A DNA stretch of 64,000 nt, from contig JXTB01000043.1 in the NCBI GenBank assembly GCA_002914805.1, forward strand, positions 539,842-603,841, given 5' to 3'. Of the stretch, positions 25,600 through 35,498 are shown piece by piece. The position numbers and the translations under genes are program-made. The DNA is from Parasponia andersonii. Taxonomy: Eukaryota; Streptophyta; Magnoliopsida; Rosales; Cannabaceae. Each line of letters begins with the position of its first letter. Position 1 is the first letter of the stretch. A model generated the notes under the pieces. That model ran no database searches and was not told where the DNA came from. It was given only the letters and a program-made list of their open reading frames with translations.

Positions 25600-26490
25600 A
25601 AAGTACTCTGTGCACTTCAATTCAACAAGAGAGGAGGATAGTTACTTGGCTATCCTAAAAGAGCACGATGATGAAGAGTTGGAACTTCAAGGTAACCTAC
25701 CTATAGAGGTGTAAACTGTCTTAGATGAATTCCAAGATGTGATGCCTGACGCTCTACCCAAGAAACTTCCACCTAGGAGGGATGTGGATCATGAAATCGA
25801 GCTTGAGCTAGGCACGAGGCCACCTACGATGAGTCCCTATCGAATGGCCTATTCGAAGTTAGCAGAACTCCGGAAACAACTAAAGGAATTGCTTGATACC
25901 AGTTTCATCAGGTCCTCTAAAGCTCTTTTCAGTGCCCTGGTGTTGTTCCAGAAGAAGAAAGATGGCTCACTAAGGATGTACATTGATTACCGAGCTCTTA
26001 ACAAGGTGACGATGAAGGACAAGTATCCATCCCACTTATTGCTGACTTGTTCGATCAACTTAGGAATGCTAGATATTTCTCAAAGCTTGATCTATGCTCG
26101 GGGTACTACCAAGTATGCATAGCAGAGGGGGATGAGCCCAAGACCACGTGTGTGACAAGGTATGGTGCTTATGAGTTCTTGGTCATACCATTTGGTCTCA
26201 CCAATGCACCTGCTACCTTTTGCACCCTCTCGATCAGTTTGTGGTAGTCTATCTTGATGATATAGTCATCTATAGCAAGACCATAGAAGAACACCTAGAA
26301 CATTTGAGGAAAATGTTCGAGGTCTTGAGGGAAAACTAACTATTCATCAAGAAGGAGAAGTGCTCCTTCGCCCAAGAGGAAGTGATATTTCTAAGGTACA
26401 AGATAAAGGATGGGAAACTTATGATAAATGAAGCCAAGGTGCAAGCCATCCAAGAGTGGGAACCTCCTACTAAAGTGCCAGAGTAAAGAT
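25600..26490 (+). pseudogene. Reverse transcriptase of chromovirus 1
   Basis: The RT blocks are recognisable: [19 protein letters not shown], then [21 protein letters not shown] and [12 protein letters not shown] in frame 2 (25739-26122). A shift leads to [14 protein letters not shown] and [16 protein letters not shown] in frame 1 (26047-26247), and then [13 protein letters not shown], the YxDD catalytic box, near 26237-26275. About 25 bases are missing just before the catalytic box compared with element 2, between short CTC repeats, which causes one of the shifts. A CAA-to-TAA type stop follows at 26337-26339. Confidence 0.85.
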
Positions 26491-26504
26491 CCTTCCTCGG
26501 ACTT

Positions 26505-27047
26505 GTGAACTATTGCAGGCGGTTCATCAAGTCTTACTCAGTAAGAGCAGCACCACTTACTAACTTGCTCAAGAAGAACAAGTCTTGGGAATGGACACTT
26601 GAGTGTCAAGTTTCATTCGAAGACTTGAAGAGGGCAGTAAGCAAAGAGCCGGCTCTCAGTTTACCCGATCACTCAAAGGCATATGATCTTCATACGGATG
26701 CCTCTGACTTTGCTATTGGCGGACTATTAATGCAAGAAGGGCATCCAATTGCTTATGAATGCCATAAGCTCAATGACACCGAGAGACACTACACGGTGCA
26801 AGAAAAAAAGATGACTATAATCATCCATTGCTTAAGAGTGTGGCGACACTACTTGTTGGGTACTCACTTCACGATCATAACTGACAATATAGCCACAAGC
26901 TACTTTCAAACTCAGAAAAAGTTGAGTCCCAAGCAAGCTCGGTGGCAAGACTTCTTGGCAGAATTTGATTACAAGCTTGAATACAAGCCTGGAAAGACCA
27001 ATATGGTGGCAGATGCCCTAACGGAAAGGCTGAGCTGGTCACCTTAA
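26505..27047 (+). pseudogene. RNase H domain of chromovirus 1
   Basis: This is an open stretch of 180 codons: the RT connection ([15 protein letters not shown]) followed by RNase H with [13 protein letters not shown] (first acidic residue), [22 protein letters not shown] (Glu) and [13 protein letters not shown] (Asp). It ends with [15 protein letters not shown]. The catalytic acidic residues are present, so this is the best preserved pol piece, though it is isolated by flanking breaks. Confidence 0.88.
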
Positions 27048-27059
27048 GTAGGCCTGATA

Positions 27060-28095
27060 GCACCTTGATAGAGAAAATCAAAAAAGGACTAGAACACGAT
27101 GTTCTTGCAAAGAGCTTGCTGCCCCTAGTAACAGAAAGAAAGACGAGACATTTTTGACTGAGTAATGAACTTTTCTATGCCAAAAGCAATCGACTTTATG
27201 TGCCTAAGTAGGGGAACTTAAGAAAAGAGCTTATCAAAGAGTGCCACGATTCCTTGTGAGCTGATCACCCAGGACATAAATGCACTCTTGCTCTTATCAA
27301 ATCTTGCTCTTATTGAATCCATCTACTATTGGCCTCAACTGAGGGATGATATCGAGACCTATGTACGAACTTGTCTTGTGTGCCAACAAGACAAGGTGGA
27401 ACAACAATCACCGGATAGATTGTTGGAACCTCTACCCATTCCTGATAGGCCATGGGAGAGTGTTTCCATGGATTTTATCACTAGCCTGCCTAAGTCAGAG
27501 GGCTTTGATAGCATTATAGTGGTGGTTGATCGCTTCAGTAAGTATGCCACTTTTATACTTGCTTCACCTGATTGTCCCACCGATGAGCGGCTCTTTACGA
27601 AGCATATCGTGAAGCTTTAGAGAGTCCTATCAAACATTGTAAGTGATTGTGATCCCCGATTCACTGGAAGGTTTTGTACATAATTGTTCAAGTTGATGGG
27701 TTCAGACTTGAATTTTTCTACTAGCTTTCACCCCTAAAACGATAGCCAGATGGAAAGAGTGAATGCCTTGCTAGAGTTATACTTGAGGCATTTTATGAGT
27801 ACCAATCAAAAAAATTGGGCAAAATTACTTGATGTAGCCCAATTCTCCTTTAATCTTCAGAGGAGCGAGTCTACGAGCAGGAGTCCCTTCGAGATAGTTA
27901 TGGGCCAACAACCTATGACCCCACATACCTTAGTGACAAGTTACAGTGGGAAGAGTCCTGCAGCATTCAAGTTTGCTAAGGCATGGCATGAACAAGCAGA
28001 GTTGGCTAGGGTCTACTTGAACAAAGCTTTTAAAAGAATGAAGAAGTGGGCCGACAAAAAGAAGAGGCATGTTAAGTACCAATAGGGGAATTTAG
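27060..28095 (+). pseudogene. Integrase of chromovirus 1
   Basis: The zinc-binding HHCC module is split by a shift (ECHDSL, a TGA in a Trp position, ADHPGHK; then YVRTCLVCQQD). The DDE core has SMDFITSLP, SDCDPRFTG and SQMERVN, so the three acidic residues are present but the usual GQTERVN is altered. Stops lie between them (27618-27620, 27680-27682). The C-terminal part includes FKFAKAWHEQAELARVYLN. It would insert element cDNA into the genome. Confidence 0.85.
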
Positions 28096-28139
28096 TCCTT
28101 GTCAAGTTGTTACCCCAATAATTCAAAACCTTAAGGAAG

Positions 28140-28520
28140 GTGCATGAAGGATTGGTGCACAAATACAAGGGTCCATTTTTAGTACTCAAGTGTGTAAGTA
28201 TAGTCTTCTATAAGCTTCAACTCCCTGCCAAGTTAAAGATTTTCCTTGTCTTCCATGTTAGCATGCTAAAATCCTACCATAGAGATGAGGGAGATCCTTC
28301 AAGGAGTGAATCCAAAAGAGCTCCTACTACAATGGTAACCTCTTTTGATAAAGAGGTGGACTACATTTTGGCTGATCGCTTGATCCACCAACGTGGTGTT
28401 CCTAATTATCGGGAATACTTAATGAAATAGAAGAATTTGCCCGAGGCTGAGGCTAGTTAGGAGCATAAAGATGCCTTGTGGCAATTCAAAAACTATATCG
28501 AGTGGTTCAAAGTCGATGGC
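28140..28520 (+). pseudogene. Integrase C-terminus with chromodomain
   Basis: After the GPF-type block (HKYKGPFLVLKCV, LPAKLKIFLVFHVSMLK) comes a chromodomain: EVDYILADRLIHQRGVPNYR, EYLMK, a TAG where the aromatic-cage Trp belongs, KNLPEAEAS, another TAG in a Trp position, and EHKDALWQF. In chromoviruses this domain directs integration to marked chromatin. Element 2 keeps both Trp codons (KWKNLPEAEVSWEHEDALW). The length and position fit a group with the chromodomain near the 3' end of pol. Confidence 0.82.
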
Positions 28521-28542
28521 GCGACGGGGACATCGCGAACTT

Positions 28543-28555
28543 GAGTGGAGGAGGG
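28543..28555 (+). other. Polypurine tract of chromovirus 1
   Basis: GAGTGGAGGAGGG lies immediately before the 3' LTR, and the same tract in inverted form borders the LTR of element 2 (50119-50131). It would prime plus-strand DNA synthesis. Confidence 0.8.
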
Positions 28556-29212
28556 TGTTACGCCCTGCTCATTTGACTCTCCAAACTCCAAATGTTGTTG
28601 CTCATGGCTCTAAGGTCCTCTATATATATACTGCTCACCCAAAAAGATTGAGGAAGACCCTATAATGTGGTGGACACTTCTAGAATAATCAAGAGAGGTT
28701 TTGACCATACTAGAAGACTGTAGTTAGCGCTACTAAGTCCTAGAAAGTTCTAGAAAAGGCCGGATGGTGTTAGATGGGTTGGACAGTCCTAGAAGTTCTT
28801 AGAATAACTTAGACGAGCCAAGATAGTAGGTGAACCTCTTAGAAGGATCTAGACTATGTTTGTTCCAGAATTCTCAATGTAAATATCTTTGTAGATATTG
28901 CAACTTTATTTAAGAATATTCTAGAACTTTTATAAGATCATGCCACTTGGCACGATCATAACCGTTGGTTGGTTTAGGCTTTGCCTATATAAAGGACCCA
29001 TTAGGTTCATTTGTATACAAGTCCCATTTGTGAGAGTTCCAAGTATTCTAAGAGTAATACAAAGCTTTTATTTGCCTAAACTCTCTCATCCTTACCACTT
29101 TATCTCAAAAATTTACTCTAAGTCCCTTTCTTGAGTGTTGGTAGGTTGACTTGGTGCGACGGACTGTACTAAGTGCCGCACGATTGTCTAGTTTAAGGTT
29201 AGGCTTGTGACA
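28556..29212 (+). repeat. 3' LTR of chromovirus 1
   Basis: It starts TGTTACGCCC and ends TTGTGACA; 657 bp, the same as the 5' copy. The 5' start retains the TGTTAC form that the 5' LTR has lost. Confidence 0.92.
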
Positions 29213-30333
29213 TTAGGAAGGAAAGAGAATGTGATGGAGGGAGAGAAGAATAAGTATTCTTTATATTATTTGGCCAGAAGGATAGATAGTAGGATGAATG
29301 AAGAGTGTTTATTTATAAAATTACTATTTACCTATTTCATAATTTTTTAAATAATTATATTAGATCAATTTATTTTTGTTCACTCTCACTTCTCTCCGAT
29401 CCTTCTAACTTTGGAAGGATGCAATAGGATGGGCCCGGAGGGATTCCTCTCCCCTCCACTTCTCCTCTCCTTCTTCTCTCCTTCTTACAAAATAGAGGAC
29501 TGTTGTTTTCTCTTCATCCTTTTCCAACCATCCATAAATCCATCTACCAAACATAGCCTTAAATTTTGACAAAATCCTTAGCATCTTCAATGGAGATGCT
29601 ATGCCTATATCTTATACTAATACTAATTAATTTTAGCATTTCGCTATAAAAGGCATCTCTAATGACATGCTACATTTAGCATATATTTTTAATGTTAGAA
29701 AAATAGATGTGTTACACTATTTTGTTAGAGCCATTTTGAGGCAAACTTATGAGTATAACTCACTACATATTAGTGAGAAGTCATTATTGATGTATGTTCT
29801 TCTCCACGAGTATATCAAATCAAGTACTTGCTTGCTCAAATGGTAATGAGATGAATGAGAAATTATCACCTAAAATGAGCTAAATGGAAAAAAAAAAAAA
29901 AAAGAGTAAGAATTTGCTAAAGTCACACATAGGAAAAGGAGCACCATTCAAAAGTATTTACAAAAGTTGCTTAATTTTTAGTTGGTAATTTAGTAAGCAT
30001 AGAGGCTCTCTTATCATAAGTTGGCCAACATGCGATTGTGTGAGTCTGGGCATCCTGCGAGCACAAATGTCAAACCGAAAAAACTTGTTCACTTTTGCTC
30101 TTTTGATATTTTATGTTTTATTGTCTTAAAGTACACTGAAGGTTATGGAACTTGTAACTCTATAATTCATTGGGTCTTTACTTTGTAGCTAAAAACCTTA
30201 TGTAACAACAAAATTCAAAGGCCATTTAGTTTCTAAAATTGCCAAAAATTGCTAGAAATGTTTTGGCTTATGGTCAAAAGCTGCCAAAAATATTTTGGCA
30301 TTATGGTCAGACTTTATGACTAGTTTTTCCTAT

Positions 30334-30340
30334 TATAAAA
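30334..30340 (+). promoter_or_regulatory. TATA box in LTR- or promoter-like context
   Basis: TATAAAA is followed by GGAGACTCTCTC and a CA-rich stretch, a layout common to plant retroelement and pararetrovirus promoters. No gene follows within 600 bases. It may be the core of a solo LTR whose borders I could not fix. Confidence 0.25.
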
Positions 30341-32936
30341 GGAGACTCTCTCTTTCACATTACAAAACACTTCACATAACAAAACACCAACAATCAGATA
30401 TCTCATTTCTTTCTTGCTTTTCATGCGGTGGTCAGCTTAAGTTAGTTGATAGTTGAGTGTCTTTTTAGTATTTCAATTTCTTGTGTGCTCGAGTTCTTAG
30501 AGTTGTTGAGCTCTCTTGTTAGTCTTGGTATTGTTATGATGTAGTATAGTCAATGCTCTGAGTAAGAGATAAAAAAGTTTTAAATATTTGATAAATTTAA
30601 TTTACAAAAATATTGTGCTATTTAAAAGTAATATCTAAGTATTTAATTAACTATACATTATGTGTGCTGTAAAATAATATTCTAAACAATTTGTATTATG
30701 AAAACAAAAATCACTTTAAAGAATAACTCTTATCATATTTCTTAAATTCTATTTAAAATAACAACTATCTACATAACAATTTTCACAATTTATTGATCAA
30801 AAGCAGAAATTTACCACACACCCCTCTCTCTCCCTATCTTTCTTTCTTTCTTTCTTCCTTATTTTTTTTTTTTTTGGTTTTCTTCTAATGGTTTTTAAAA
30901 GTTGAAAACAGCGTCTCAAAGTAATCCGAAATAGGTCTAGAATAATTTTAGATTATTTGGTGTAAATTATTGGTATGTTGAGTGATACTTTATACATCAA
31001 GGAAGAGGTCAGAATTTTTTTCCCTCTTTTGTTTTGTTTTTGGCTCATAAGTCGTAACTGAAAGCTGTTGGCACTGCCAATTTGTACTCGATATTTCAAT
31101 GAGTAGGTTGAACAAGTCCACGTGCGGTCGAGGGCTGTGACTCTAATGTCGTACTTTTGACTATTACCCATGGTTGGCACTGGCAGTTAAAGACAGTTAA
31201 AGACAACAATTAACCTTTCCTTTAAAAAAAAAAAAGACAACAATTAAAAACTAATATAATATAAATATTTAAACAGTTGGTAAAGACCGTTAAAAAAAAA
31301 AAAAAAGCCAATTGTCCAATTACCAAAAAGCTTCCGAATAATTTGGGCCCATAGGTATTCCCAATTTTTTTCCTACCACTAATAATTTTTTTATTAGTTA
31401 TAGTAACTTCCAATAATCATAGACTTTCTTATACTGTTGATAGTCATTTTCTCATATTTGTCATGCGAAATTTTTATTCAGCAATGCTAATGATTTTTGG
31501 TTGATTCTTCGTTTGTCGAAAAATCTATTAAATTCTTTCACTTTTAGTACAAATTTGAAGATGAATTGAAAAATACAGAGGTTTGAAAAAGTCAAATGGC
31601 AATATGGAGGGAGTTGCACCATAACTCCTCATTAGTACAAAACAATAATATTAATGGTTGTTTTGGCACTGCTAGTGTTAAGAACATCCTTGGTACTTGT
31701 TTATCTCGGGGTATTGTAGCATGTCAAAATGTGATTTGTGCGGTATCACTGTGTTTATATACCCTATGCTTTTAGCATTTGTGCCTCTATATATCTTTAG
31801 GTGATGTGAAAACTTACATTCATATAGGACATATTTTCCTATTTATTTTTATGTTGAAATATACCTGGGAAACTTAAGAATTTAATTTTTTTTTTATTAA
31901 CGGAAATGAGATTGTGCTTATATTCAACTTAATCATCCAGTATAAATACAGAAACACAAACTGGAGTTTCATCAATCTAGTAGTTAGAAATAGTATGCAA
32001 ACTAAAATGGGCAAGATTATGAGCCTTAGGAACCCGATATTTGCCTTTGTAAAATCATTTTTTCAAAAGTTATAATAGGTATATTTGACATGATTTTTAG
32101 AAGCTGTTTTATGGCTTTCTGAGCTTACAAATAACTTTTGAACTTGTTTAAATAAAATATTAAAAGAGTTTCTAGACTTTGAAAATTTTTCCAAAAAAAA
32201 AAATAAAAAAAAAATAGATTCAAGTGACTTCTTTAAAAAAAATTTCATAGAATATATGAATTTTTTTTTTGTTTTCATGAAAATTTACATTTTCACTTTT
32301 AGCCGTATTTTAATAAATAATAAAAAAATATCATTTAAATCATCAAATCAAAATTTTAAATATATTATCTAAATAATATACTAAAATTATGGCTTTTCTT
32401 TTCTTCTATAATATAAGAATAAGTAAAACTATCCCAAACATGTTTAATATATCCAATGATTATAAGAGCTATATCTTTTTTTTTTAGCCTAACTTAAGGC
32501 ATAAAATCATTTCTTATTTTTCAAATCTACTTTTTAGAAATTTGTATTACTAAAGTATTAACAAACAAATACAACTGTTTATTTAATTATTTATCCTTAT
32601 ACCTCATATAAAACCCGATAGAAGTGTCTTTGGCATTCCAATTCAAAAGCATATTCTTTCCTTTACCCACAAAAGATTCAAAAAAAAAAAAAAAGGCATA
32701 TTCTTTCTGAATTCAAGAGTCATTGAAATATTTATGATGTGGCCCCGTGTTTCTTGCAATTCAATAAATACATGACAATAAATAATAATTTTTGAAACGA
32801 TGAATTCTTAAAATCAATATAGAAAATTTGACAAACTCCTGTATGCCTGAAATTATAAGAGGAATTATGAAATCCCGTTTTTCTTTTTTTTTTTCCCCTT
32901 TTTTAAACAAACATTTTAATATAAGTACCTATCAAC

Positions 32937-33257
32937 TAGGGACGTAAATTGCCCTGGCGAGATGGGTTCGGATGTCCAAAATGGAGTTGGGGACTGTACT
33001 TGGGCGTGTCTGGGGTAGGTAAAACCTACCGAACCCCGTTGTTTACACTCAGTTTAATAAACATATTATCTAATCTATATAAAAAATAAATGTACAAAAC
33101 AAATTTTAATAATTAAACTTCTATATTTATAGTTAATTGATTAATGACTAATATTTTTTTAATTCTTTAATTTATATTTTATTTTATTTTTTTTGCTAAA
33201 TTGACAAGGAACTCAACTGTCGGTAGATTCCAAACCCTTGCCGTGTTTACATTCCTG
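32937..33257. mobile_element. Candidate hAT-type MITE
   Basis: The left end TAGGGACGTAAATTGCCC and the right end, as complement CAGGAATGTAAACACGGC, resemble imperfect inverted repeats of the TAGGGATGTAAAC type seen in plant hAT MITEs. The inner flanks also pair loosely (GGGTTCGG and GGGTTTGG). No matching 8-bp target duplication was found, so borders are tentative. Confidence 0.35.
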
Positions 33258-33499
33258 TTAATTTCATTTTGCGTCTGGTGATATTGAGAAAAATTAGCAA
33301 GATGCAAAATGCAAAATGACAAATTTATCTTTAATTAAAAAAATACCCAAACTTGAAACAAAAAAAACAACTTAAATAAATTAAAAAAATACATATCTCT
33401 TAATTTAGTTTTTCATTCTTTATTTGGATTACTGTTTAATTTGAAAAATCTAGGATGTGGTTATATTTTATTAAGGTTTAATTTATGAGTACTATGACG

Positions 33500-34351
33500 A
33501 GATTTTTTTCTTTTTAAAAAGAAAAATTTCGTTAAGAAACAAAGTCATTCGCTACTAGTGTAGCAATACAGTTAGGCAAAACATCATTACCGAACACATA
33601 CTGACCCAAATTGAAAGATATTTTAGCTAATAAATGTGCAACTTTTTACCCTCTCTAGGACCAAACTTGCAAGATCTACTATTGCCTACACCTAAAAGAG
33701 AAATAATATCCTGAACAACCAAATCATTAGAGGATAAACCAGCATCCGAATTAATAGTAAGGATAGCATTAAAGCAATCAGATTCCACAACACTCACTTG
33801 AAGACTGACCTTTGATGAACATCAATCCCTCACGAATAGCTATGAGTTCAGCGGTTAAAGGCTCAAAACAACTAGGGAGTGGCTTAACTCGGGCACGAAC
33901 CACTTCGTCATTACAGTCTGTCTCTGAGAATCGCACCATTTCCCATACAACCTCTCCCTTCGTGTATAGCAGCATTCAACATTTAGCTTTAGAGCACCAA
34001 TCTCAGGGCGACACTAGCATCTGTGGCCAGTATGATTTTCTAACAGAGGGTCATCAATGCGCTACTTAGCTTCTTGAAAATCAAAGAGATAGCGCCCAGA
34101 TTCTTCAAGAAGGGCTTCGGCAGCCCGCAGAGAAGACCCGTGCGTAATTTTGTTTTGTTCCCACCACAGATTCCATAAGACAACACAAAACACTTTAAAC
34201 TTATCCTTAGCCAGACTTGAAAAGATCCCCAATAAGAAGCTGTCGAACGGGAGGTGGTCGAGATCCCGAATCAACATGGCCCAGAAGGTATTTTCCCAAA
34301 CACAGGTCACAACATTACAATGAACTAGAGCATGCATAATGTCTTCTACTC
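33500..34351 (-). pseudogene. LINE remnant B, 3' segment (end of zinc-binding region and RNase H)
   Basis: On the minus strand 34337-34062 reads MHALVHCNVVTCVWEN, the second half of the plant LINE zf-RVT region, with VFCVVLWNLWWEQNKITHG after it. 33975-33540 holds the RNase H domain: FEPLTAELIAIREGLMF, SVVESDCFNAI (acidic positions present) and VVQDIISLLG, then GPREG near the C-terminus. Its upstream half lies beyond the Tat element at 46658-48465; together the halves restore the order CEQC ... HALVHC expected for this zinc-binding region. A T-rich run on the plus strand near 33502 may be the poly-A tail. Confidence 0.8.
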
Positions 34352-35141
34352 TGTTGGTGCGATTCTTACCAGCTATCCACGTGTCTCTGAACTGCTGACG
34401 TTGTATCTACCAACTGTCCACGTATCCTTGCTATATCCCATAGTGCTTTTGACTTCAGGTCGGGTCAGAAAGGCGGGGGTAGCTACCTACAAAGACTCTC
34501 CGATACTTAAGTCAGTTGTTTATCCCTGAGTCTCAGTAGCAAAGATAAAGTTTTTCTCTGTATATGTCTATCTTCATCTCTCTTTTTTGAGGGGGAAGCA
34601 AAACTCATATATATAATCCTGGAACTGGGAGCTTTTCTGGCTCTCAATCTCAGGATCGAGTACTTTTTCTCATCATGACTTATTCCAGAGATCACGGGTC
34701 GTGATTACCGTGATTTCCCTTGCATCGTCGTGGCCTGCTTTTCGCCATACCCTACGACTCAAGTTTGTCGGGGGCGAGACTTTGACAAACCGCTGTTCTG
34801 TCAGGACGGTTTGCCCAATGTACGCATCTACCCAGGATCACATTAAATGCCTTGTTTAGGTCTGGAGTAGTGCGTTGCCTCCCATGGTCTTCTGGCGGAA
34901 GACCCTCGGGGCTTCTGAGCCCTAGCTACCGAGGCAAGAACTGGATTGGTCCGAACCGTCCAGGATCTGGGATGGATTCGGCCCTGGCCTCGGACGGCCC
35001 ATGGGCCCATGCGGTATCACATGCGACTCGTGTGCCTTTTAAATGGTTACTCTGGGCACGTATCGGATAGCATACCCCCTTTGTGACATGTTCTGCCACT
35101 CAATCGTCCACGTGGCACGTGATATAGGAACGGGCCCCACA
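34352..35141 (-). repeat. 3' LTR of the Tat element
   Basis: 790 bp, plus-strand ends TGTTGGTGCG and GGCCCCACA. It aligns end to end with 45870-46657, with scattered substitutions and a two-base indel near 34436. Confidence 0.92.
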
Positions 35142-35160
35142 ACTGCCCCCATTTCCCTAT
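35142..35160 (-). other. Polypurine tract of the Tat element
   Basis: On the minus strand AGGGAAATGGGGGCAGT abuts the 3' LTR. This purine run is in the correct place to prime plus-strand synthesis. Confidence 0.75.
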
Positions 35161-35368
35161 TTGATGGATTCGCATCCATCAAGTGGGGAAATCGTGCTCC
35201 AGTCCTCCAATTTGAAGGGTACACGTGGCCCCTTATCATTATTTCTCCCCAATTACCGACGCTAGTGTACGCTATCCGTGTTACGACTTTTTTCAGATTT
35301 TTGAAATTCCAGTACTTCCGTCTTCCTCGTGCCGTTCCCCTCTAGGATAGACTTTTCGGCTCCCCCTC

Positions 35369-35376
35369 TATAAAAG
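35369..35376 (+). promoter_or_regulatory. TATA box of the antisense gene inside the Tat element
   Basis: TATAAAAG on the plus strand lies 130 bases before the ATG at 35499, in a CT-rich setting (TCCCCCTC just upstream). The spacing leaves a leader of roughly 100 bases. This points to an internal promoter opposite to the element's own transcription. Confidence 0.6.
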
Positions 35377-35498
35377 CCGCATTCACGCTCATTTCTTACT
35401 TTACCAAAATCTCCAAGTATTCTAGCTTTCTAAAATCTTAGGGTTTCCGACTCTTCCCTTTATTAGAACATTTCGCTCCTTTGATTGTATACAGAACG

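Larger units (their letters stand above)
23218..29212 (+). mobile_element. Chromovirus 1: Ty3/Gypsy LTR retrotransposon with chromodomain
   Basis: This is a complete but dead element with two 657-bp LTRs, a tRNA-Met-type primer site, a single gag-pol region in the order gag, protease, RT, RNase H, integrase, chromodomain, and a polypurine tract. The chromodomain at the C-terminus of integrase marks it as a chromovirus. The flanks read ATTAG before and TTAGG after, so the target duplication is TTAG, or ATTAG if the last LTR base is counted. Comparing the first ~120 bases of the two LTRs I count 15 differences, 13 of them transitions, so the insertion is not recent. Stops often fall where the family has Trp (TGG to TAG). 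It inserted into a Tourist-like MITE. Confidence 0.93.
23169..29558. mobile_element. Tourist-like (PIF/Harbinger) MITE interrupted by chromovirus 1
   Basis: The left end GGCTATGTTTGATAGA (23169) and the right end, read as complement from 29558, GGCTATGTTTGGTAGA, form terminal inverted repeats. Both sides are flanked by TTA (23166-23168 and 29559-29561), the classic 3-bp duplication of PIF/Harbinger and Tourist elements. The original element consists of 23169-23217 plus 29213-29558, about 395 bp, with no coding capacity that I can recognise. The 6-kb retroelement between these parts inserted later. TIR and target duplication are seen directly; the superfamily follows from the TTA duplication and GGCxxTGTTTGG-type terminus. 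Confidence 0.7.
29559..33499. other. AT-rich intergenic region
   Basis: No convincing gene. It holds a possible core promoter near 30334, a CT-rich microsatellite (about 30822-30860, including CTTT repeats), several A/T homopolymers and a candidate hAT-type MITE at 32937-33257. Confidence 0.45.

Noticed and set aside
35039-35345. Overlapping open frames on both strands near the LTR border
   Set aside because: They cross the LTR/internal border and polypurine tract, with no protein-like motif; chance frames in GC-richer LTR sequence.
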